In this document: one piece after another, positions 16,262-20,137 of the stretch
Layout: the number at the start of each line of letters is the position of its first letter
Position numbering within the stretch: position 1 is the first letter of the stretch
Source of the DNA: JABDII01 sp041576235
Lineage (GTDB): Bacteria > Gemmatimonadota > Gemmatimonadetes > Gemmatimonadales > GWC2-71-9
Direction: 5' to 3'
Length of the DNA stretch: 20,137 nt
Assembly (NCBI GenBank): GCA_041576235.1
Contig: JBFGLJ010000034.1
Coordinates: 1-20,137, forward strand
The notes under the pieces: generated by a model
What the model was told of the DNA's origin: nothing
The model's database searches: none
What the model saw: only the letters and a program-made list of their open reading frames with translations
Program-made: the position numbers and the translations under genes

Positions 16262-16700
16262 CCACGCCGTCTCGCAGTTCCCGCACGACCGGCGTGAAGG
16301 GATCGATATCGGGCGGCGCGTCGTCGGATTGCATCAACTCCCAAACGAAGAGGACCGTGGCTCCGAGGAGCGCCGCCTCACCCGCAATCAACCATCGTTG
16401 CGCTCTGGTATCGAGCCGCAGGCTCTCCTGGAACAGCCCCTCGGTCACCGGATCCATGTACGCGCCCGACGCCGCGATGGTGCACCGGTCGGTGTTGGGC
16501 GGCGCACACCGCCCCGAGATCCTCTCGAACACGCGGTCGGCGTCGTTGTGGGCATCGGCCGCGAGGATGTTCATTCCGATCGACGCCGCCAGGACCGCCC
16601 ACTTCCCGTACTTGATGAGCGGCTTGCCGCCTTGGGCCGCGGCACCGGCCGGGGTTGCGGCGATGAGCAGGGCGATCAGGCCCAGACGAAAGCGTATCAT
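16236..16700 (-). CDS. Small exported protein of unknown function, paired with the BamB-like gene
   Basis: I do not recognise the family. The 154-residue product starts with a good signal peptide (basic MIRFR, hydrophobic LGLIALLIAATPAGA, probable cleavage near AAAQ). It has two hydrophobic stretches (WAVLAASIGMNIL at about 34-46 and AGEAALLGATVLFVWEL further on) and two cysteines in CAPPNTDRC that could form a disulfide. It ends in VGVGFEIRF, whose alternating pattern and terminal Phe look like an outer-membrane beta-signal, although the protein is too short and helical for an ordinary barrel. ATG 16700 overlaps the stop of the BamB-like gene as ATGA, so the two are translationally coupled. 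An envelope location is reasonable; the function is open. Confidence 0.75.
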   Translation of the reverse strand: MIRFRLGLIALLIAATPAGAAAQGGKPLIKYGKWAVLAASIGMNILAADAHNDADRVFERISGRCAPPNTDRCTIAASGAYMDPVTEGLFQESLRLDTRAQRWLIAGEAALLGATVLFVWELMQSDDAPPDIDPFTPVVRELRDGVGVGFEIRF

Positions 16701-17785
16701 TCTTGCCGGTATCGGTGGAAGTCTCCAATGCCGCCGATGGCGAGCAGGCCGTCGGCGAGCACGATCGGGGGCACACGAATGGGCTGCCACAGCCCGAGTC
16801 GCCACTCTTCCCGACCGGACGGTGCGATGGCGCGGATCACGCCGTCGGCGCCGCCCACGAGAATCCACTCGCGAAATCGAACCGGCGATGTGGTCACCGG
16901 CCACTCGAGGGCCGCCACCACCACGGGATGCGGAGAAGGGGGGGTGAGGGGAATCCGATACAACGTCCCGATCCGGCTGACCACGAAGGCCGTATCTCCG
17001 GTGACGGTTGGGCGGGCGAGCACCGCCGCATCGAGCTTCACCCGCCAGGCCAGGTGCATGGCGCCTGCGTCCAGCGCAATGACAAGCGAATCGGTGGTGC
17101 CGGCAATCAGGTACACGCCCGCGTGCGCCCACCCGCCGGTGATGGCCCCCGGCGAGGGGATCTTGTCGAGCACCTTGCCGTCACGGGCGGTGAGACTGAC
17201 GATCGTATCGATAGTGGCGAGAATGACCGTATCGGGCGCGGCCAAGATCGCCGCCGATCGGGCCTGGCCCAAGCGCCGCTCCCATTGAACCGCCCCGGTG
17301 GCGGCATCGAGGCTGTAGAGGCGCCCCGCCTGGGTTGGCGCCAGGATACGATCGTCGATGAGCGCGATGGGGGCGCTCAGCTTGCCGATGTCTCGCTCCC
17401 AGAGACGACGCCCATCGTGGGCATGGAGGGCCATGACCCTGCTGTTCGGCCGGTCGGTTGCCGTGTAGAGGGTGTCCCCTGACCTCTGGATGCCGCCGAA
17501 AACAGAACCGGGGAGGCGCTTGCTCCAGCGCGCCCGCCCGGTTCCCAGATCGACGGCGTAGACCCGGCGATCGGCGTCTCCGACGTAGAAAACGGAGTCT
17601 CTGAGGGCGATCGTTCCATAGGTCCCGCGGCCCGCGGTCGATTCCCAGGCCGTCACCAAGGGAATCCGCCCGGCGTCTTCCGGTAAGGGCTGGAGTTGCG
17701 GGCGATAATTCAAACAGGCCGCGTTGACGGCGCTCACCACGGCGGCTACACTCAAGCCGCTTCGACACCATTTCACTGTGGACAT
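16697..17785 (-). CDS. BamB-like PQQ-type beta-propeller exported protein
   Basis: The 362-residue product has an N-terminal signal (MSTVKWCRSGL, then a hydrophobic stretch) ending in NAAC with Cys24. This resembles a lipoprotein signal, but the lipobox is imperfect because Asn stands at -3. The rest consists of repeated blades with patterns such as VYAVDLGTGRARW, LYSLDAATGAVQW and IRAIAPSGREEW, seven or eight copies, as in PQQ-like propellers. Length and layout fit BamB, the outer-membrane assembly lipoprotein; a quinoprotein dehydrogenase would be larger. The frame is open to 17995, but that upstream part is antisense to asnS, so I choose ATG 17785. Only 9 bp separate this start from that of asnS. 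The downstream 154-residue gene is coupled by an ATGA overlap. BamB identity is an inference. Confidence 0.8.
   Translation of the reverse strand: MSTVKWCRSGLSVAAVVSAVNAACLNYRPQLQPLPEDAGRIPLVTAWESTAGRGTYGTIALRDSVFYVGDADRRVYAVDLGTGRARWSKRLPGSVFGGIQRSGDTLYTATDRPNSRVMALHAHDGRRLWERDIGKLSAPIALIDDRILAPTQAGRLYSLDAATGAVQWERRLGQARSAAILAAPDTVILATIDTIVSLTARDGKVLDKIPSPGAITGGWAHAGVYLIAGTTDSLVIALDAGAMHLAWRVKLDAAVLARPTVTGDTAFVVSRIGTLYRIPLTPPSPHPVVVAALEWPVTTSPVRFREWILVGGADGVIRAIAPSGREEWRLGLWQPIRVPPIVLADGLLAIGGIGDFHRYRQE
17724..17752 (+). promoter_or_regulatory. Sigma-70-type promoter of asnS
   Basis: TTGACG (17724-17729, 5 of 6 to TTGACA) and TACACT (17747-17752, 4 of 6 to TATAAT) are separated by 17 nt. 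Transcription would start near 17759, giving a leader of about 36 nt before the asnS ATG at 17795. The whole element lies inside the signal-sequence codons of the divergent BamB-like gene. No riboswitch- or T-box-like structure is visible in so short a leader. Confidence 0.6.
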
Positions 17786-17794
17786 GGACCGGGC

Positions 17795-19093
17795 ATGCCA
17801 GCTGTCGTTCGCATCAATGAGCTGTCCTCGTACGTGGGCCAGGAAGTCATCGTTCGCGGCTGGGTCGTGACCACCCGCTCGAGCGGCAAGATCGCGTTTC
17901 TCTTGATCCGCGACGGGTTTGGAGTCGTGCAAGCCGTTTTTCCACGGCCCGACATCAGTCCGGAGGCGTGGGAGCGGCTCCAGGCGCTCACCCAAGAGGC
18001 GTCAGCGGCCGTCACCGGCACGGTCCGGGCCGACGCCCGCGCACCCGGGGGATACGAGTTGACCGCCACGGACCTGGCTGTCTTGGGGCCGAGCGTCGAC
18101 TTCCCAATCACTCCTAAACAACATGGGACGACTTTCCTCTTTGAACATAGACACCTCTGGCTCAGAAGTCGCCGGCAGGTGGCCATCGCCCGGGTCCGCC
18201 ACGAGGTCGTGCAAGCTATCCGGGACTTCTTCTACGACCGGGACTTCACCCTCGTCGACACCCCCATCCTGACCGGCGCGATCGGAGAGGAAGCCGGGAG
18301 TCTCTTTGCCACGGACTATTTCGATGTGGGCCAGGCCTACCTGGCGCAAACCGGACAACTCTATGTCGAAGCCGCCGCTGCCGCGTTGGGCCGGGTGTAT
18401 TGCTTCGGCCCGACCTTCCGAGCCGAGAAATCCAAGACCCGACGCCATCTCACCGAGTTTTGGATGGTCGAGCCCGAGGTCGCCTTCGCCGACTCCGACG
18501 ACAACATGCGGCTCCAGGAAGAGTTCGTGAGCTACCTCGTCGCCCGAGTCCTCGATCGCCGCAGCGAAGAACTTCAAGAACTCGAGCGGGATACCTCCGC
18601 CCTCGAGTCCGTCGTTCCCCCCTTCCCACGCCTTCCCTATGCCGAGGCCGTTCCCAAGCTGAACGCGCTCGGCTCGGACATCCGGTGGGGACAGGATCTC
18701 GGCGGGGACGACGAGACGCTACTGGCGAAACAGTATGACCGCCCTGTCTTCGTCTGCAACTACCCCAAGGAGGTCAAGGCCTTCTACATGAAGGAAAACC
18801 CCGACGACCCCCGCACCGTGCTGGGCAACGACTGTCTGGCGCCGGAAGGCTACGGTGAGATCATCGGGGGCTCGCAGCGCGAGGACGACTACGATCGCCT
18901 CGCCGGCCGGATACGCGACCAAGGCCTCGACCTCAGGTCCTACCAATGGTACCTGGACCTCCGCCGCTACGGCACCTTCGTCCATTCCGGGTTTGGGCTC
19001 GGTCTGGAGCGGACGGTCGCCTGGATCTGCGGGAACCCGCACATCCGTGAGTCCATCGCGTTCCCCCGCCAGATCCATCGCCTCTATCCCTGA
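17795..19093 (+). CDS. asnS: Asparaginyl-tRNA synthetase
   Basis: AsnRS charges tRNA-Asn with asparagine. The 432-residue protein has an N-terminal OB-fold anticodon-binding domain (about 5-100: VRINELSSYVGQEVIVRGWV) and a class II catalytic domain. Motif 2 reads FRAEKSKTRRHLTEFWMVEPE-like from Phe208; the SKTRRHL stretch is the AsnRS form and separates it from AspRS. Motif 3 is GLGLER with Arg406. The TPKQHGTTFLFEHRHLWLRS segment also fits AsnRS. The start ATG 17795 lies after a promoter at 17724-17752 and gives the usual family N-terminus; a frame extension to 17696 lies within the promoter. No good Shine-Dalgarno sequence is visible. The 3' end overlaps mazG by 10 bp, convergently. Its presence implies direct charging of tRNA-Asn; whether GatCAB is also used cannot be seen here. 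Confidence 0.97.
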   Translation: MPAVVRINELSSYVGQEVIVRGWVVTTRSSGKIAFLLIRDGFGVVQAVFPRPDISPEAWERLQALTQEASAAVTGTVRADARAPGGYELTATDLAVLGPSVDFPITPKQHGTTFLFEHRHLWLRSRRQVAIARVRHEVVQAIRDFFYDRDFTLVDTPILTGAIGEEAGSLFATDYFDVGQAYLAQTGQLYVEAAAAALGRVYCFGPTFRAEKSKTRRHLTEFWMVEPEVAFADSDDNMRLQEEFVSYLVARVLDRRSEELQELERDTSALESVVPPFPRLPYAEAVPKLNALGSDIRWGQDLGGDDETLLAKQYDRPVFVCNYPKEVKAFYMKENPDDPRTVLGNDCLAPEGYGEIIGGSQREDDYDRLAGRIRDQGLDLRSYQWYLDLRRYGTFVHSGFGLGLERTVAWICGNPHIRESIAFPRQIHRLYP

Positions 19094-19854
19094 TCCGCAC
19101 TCCGAGGGGAGGCCTTGGTCTCCTCCCACAACCCATCGAGCACCTCGAGGCCGGCGGAGTGGATGTCGATGCCCCGCGAGCGGGCCAGCCGCTGGACCTC
19201 GCCGAACCGTCGCTCGAATTTCCGGTTCGCCGCGTCGAGTGCCACCGTGGGACTGCTGCCGGCCTTGCGCACCACGTTGACAACGGCAAACAAGAGGTCG
19301 CCCAGCTCGTCGCGGAGGTCGGCCGCCGACGCGTTGCCGTGAAGTTCGGCTTCGCATTCGGCCAGCTCCTCACGGACCTTGGCCAACGGTCCGTCGATAT
19401 CGGGCCAGTCGAAGCCAACCGCCGCCGCCCGCTCCTGCAGTCGGTGGGCCCGAAGCAGCGGCGGCAGCGTTGGGGGTAACCCATCGAGGAGGCCGCCAAC
19501 GCCGCGGCGTTCCCGGCGTTTCAGCGTTTCCCACGGCTGTCTGGAGCCCTGGTCGAAGAGCTGGGGATGCCGTCGTGCCATCTTCCGCTCGAGCGCGTCG
19601 GCCACGTCCGCCGGGGTGAACTCGCCGTGTTCCTCGGCGATGACGAGTTGGAACGCGACGTTGAGAAGGACATCGGCCAGCTCGTCCCGGATGGCCTCGG
19701 CCTGCCCGGTGCCAAGTGCATGGTCCAGCTCGAGGGCCTCCTCGACCAGATAAGGGCGGAGGGTCTCCCGGGTCTGCGCTCTATCCCAGGGGCAGCGATT
19801 TCGGAGATCACGAACCATGCCGAGAGCGCGTCCAAGCGCTGAATTGTCTTGCAT
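19084..19854 (-). CDS. mazG: Nucleoside triphosphate pyrophosphohydrolase MazG
   Basis: MazG hydrolyses (d)NTPs to monophosphate and pyrophosphate and is linked in E. coli to pool cleaning and ppGpp levels. The 256-residue protein has the two-domain form of E. coli MazG (263 residues). The N-terminal domain has CPWD at 21-24, EEALE with Glu38, Glu39 and Glu42, and DELAD with Glu58 and Asp61. The C-terminal domain repeats the pattern with EELAE (162-166) and DELGD (182-186). These acidic groups are the magnesium ligands of all-alpha NTP pyrophosphatases. The start ATG 19854 follows a strong GAGGAGG ribosome site. The gene diverges from alr and its end overlaps that of asnS. No mazE or mazF is nearby, so a toxin-antitoxin context is not supported. 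Confidence 0.95.
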   Translation of the reverse strand: MQDNSALGRALGMVRDLRNRCPWDRAQTRETLRPYLVEEALELDHALGTGQAEAIRDELADVLLNVAFQLVIAEEHGEFTPADVADALERKMARRHPQLFDQGSRQPWETLKRRERRGVGGLLDGLPPTLPPLLRAHRLQERAAAVGFDWPDIDGPLAKVREELAECEAELHGNASAADLRDELGDLLFAVVNVVRKAGSSPTVALDAANRKFERRFGEVQRLARSRGIDIHSAGLEVLDGLWEETKASPRSADQG

Positions 19855-19878
19855 TTATCCTCCTCGTCCGGTTATCAT
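19849..19878 (+). promoter_or_regulatory. Putative promoter of alr
   Basis: TATCAT (19873-19878, 5 of 6 to TATAAT) with a poor -35, TTGCAT (19849-19854, 3 of 6), at 18 nt. Transcription would start near 19885, about 6 nt before the GTG of alr, leaving almost no leader and no ribosome site. The -10 shares all but one base with the mazG -10 on the other strand. Confidence 0.45.
19859..19865 (-). promoter_or_regulatory. Ribosome binding site of mazG
   Basis: On the minus strand GAGGAGG lies 4 nt before the mazG ATG (19854). It is a near-perfect Shine-Dalgarno sequence and fixes the start. Confidence 0.85.
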
Positions 19879-19903
19879 ACCCGCCGTCCCGTGAGCGAGT
19901 CAA
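19874..19903 (-). promoter_or_regulatory. Sigma-70-type promoter of mazG
   Basis: Read on the minus strand: TTGACT (19903-19898, 5 of 6) and TATGAT (19879-19874, 5 of 6) with an 18-nt spacer. Transcription would start near 19867, just before the GAGGAGG ribosome site, giving a leader of about 13 nt. The -35 falls in the first codons of alr. Confidence 0.65.
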
Positions 19904-20137
19904 ACGAACGGTGTGTCGCCCGTGCGTGGGCCGATGTCGACCTCGGCGCGATGGTCGCCAACGCCAGGACCGTTGCCACGGTGGCCGGGAGTCGGCTCCT
20001 TCCCATGGTCAAAGCGAACGCATATGGGCTGGGCGCTGTCGAAGTCGTCAAGGCGCTGGAGCGGCTCGACCCGTGGGGCTATGGCGTGGCCACGCTCGAG
20101 GAGGGCGCGGAACTGCGGTCGGCCGGAATCGGCCGAC
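19891..20137 (+). CDS. alr: Alanine racemase (3' partial)
   Basis: Alr is a PLP enzyme interconverting L- and D-alanine, supplying D-Ala for the D-Ala-D-Ala that MurF adds. Eighty-two codons are present before the window ends. After a short variable N-terminus the sequence shows ARAWADVDLGAM and the PLP-lysine motif MVKANAYG with Lys41. YGVATLEEGAELR follows, all in the spacing of the alanine racemase N-terminal barrel. I choose GTG 19891, because the next start codons would remove conserved sequence and no ATG is available upstream before the promoter. It lacks a Shine-Dalgarno sequence and may be nearly leaderless. It diverges from mazG. YggS-type PLP proteins are less likely given the VKANAYG motif. 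Confidence 0.94.
   Translation, partial: MSESNERCVARAWADVDLGAMVANARTVATVAGSRLLPMVKANAYGLGAVEVVKALERLDPWGYGVATLEEGAELRSAGIGR

Noticed and set aside
17786..17995. Longer start for the BamB-like gene at 17995
   Set aside because: The extra 70 residues are antisense to asnS, lack any domain and would bury the signal sequence.
19107..19127. GGGAGG/CCTCCC inverted repeat just after asnS, considered as an asnS terminator
   Set aside because: The stem is only 6 bp with a 9-nt loop, no T-run follows, and it is inside mazG coding sequence.
19084..19854. A MazEF-type toxin-antitoxin locus around mazG
   Set aside because: Neither neighbour is a mazE or mazF; asnS and alr flank the gene, so mazG stands alone as a housekeeping NTP pyrophosphohydrolase.
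1..20137. CRISPR arrays, insertion sequences, att sites, phage genes, tRNA genes
   Set aside because: I read through for spaced repeats, terminal inverted repeats, transposase or integrase motifs and tRNA T-arm patterns and saw none; gene packing leaves little room for them.

Overview
The window is a high-GC bacterial chromosomal segment built around a division and cell-wall (dcw) cluster. FtsZ sequence features, gene order and GC content suggest a member of the Gemmatimonadota. That placement is an inference from recalled sequence resemblance and has not been tested by a search. I saw no plasmid, phage, transposon, CRISPR, tRNA or rRNA signature. No stretch over 300 bases lacks a gene; the longest non-coding gap is about 57 bases.

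Region 1 (1-10048, all plus strand): murF (5' end cut by the window edge), mraY, murD, ftsW, murG, murC, ftsQ, ftsA, ftsZ. This is the classical dcw order, making and flipping the lipid II precursor and then building the Z-ring, but without the murB and ddl genes often found between murC and ftsQ. Most junctions are stop/start overlaps (GTGA or TAATG), which points to one long translationally coupled operon. ftsZ is the exception: it has its own 19-nt spacer and a clear GGAGAGG ribosome site.

Region 2 (10048-16226, plus strand): an M23 (MepM-like) peptidoglycan endopeptidase whose ATG overlaps the ftsZ stop, a large membrane protein with a small von Willebrand A-like domain and no assigned function, ftsY (SRP receptor) and recG (branch-migration helicase). 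Between the VWA gene and ftsY sits a chain of three ATGA stop/start overlaps defining 5- and 11-codon mini-ORFs.

Region 3 (16236-17785, minus strand): a two-gene coupled unit. It encodes a BamB-like beta-propeller exported protein, then a 154-residue exported protein of unknown function. It converges on recG with a 9-bp gap and diverges from asnS with only 9 bp between start codons.

Region 4 (17795-20137): asnS (plus), mazG (minus, its 3' end overlapping that of asnS by 10 bp) and the 5' part of alr (plus, cut by the window edge). mazG and alr diverge from a nearly palindromic -10 element that can be read on both strands.

Most of the window is conserved housekeeping machinery. I did not find a convincing new multi-gene system. 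The least explained parts are the VWA-like membrane protein, the mini-ORF relay before ftsY, the small protein paired with the BamB-like gene, and the compact divergent promoter regions.
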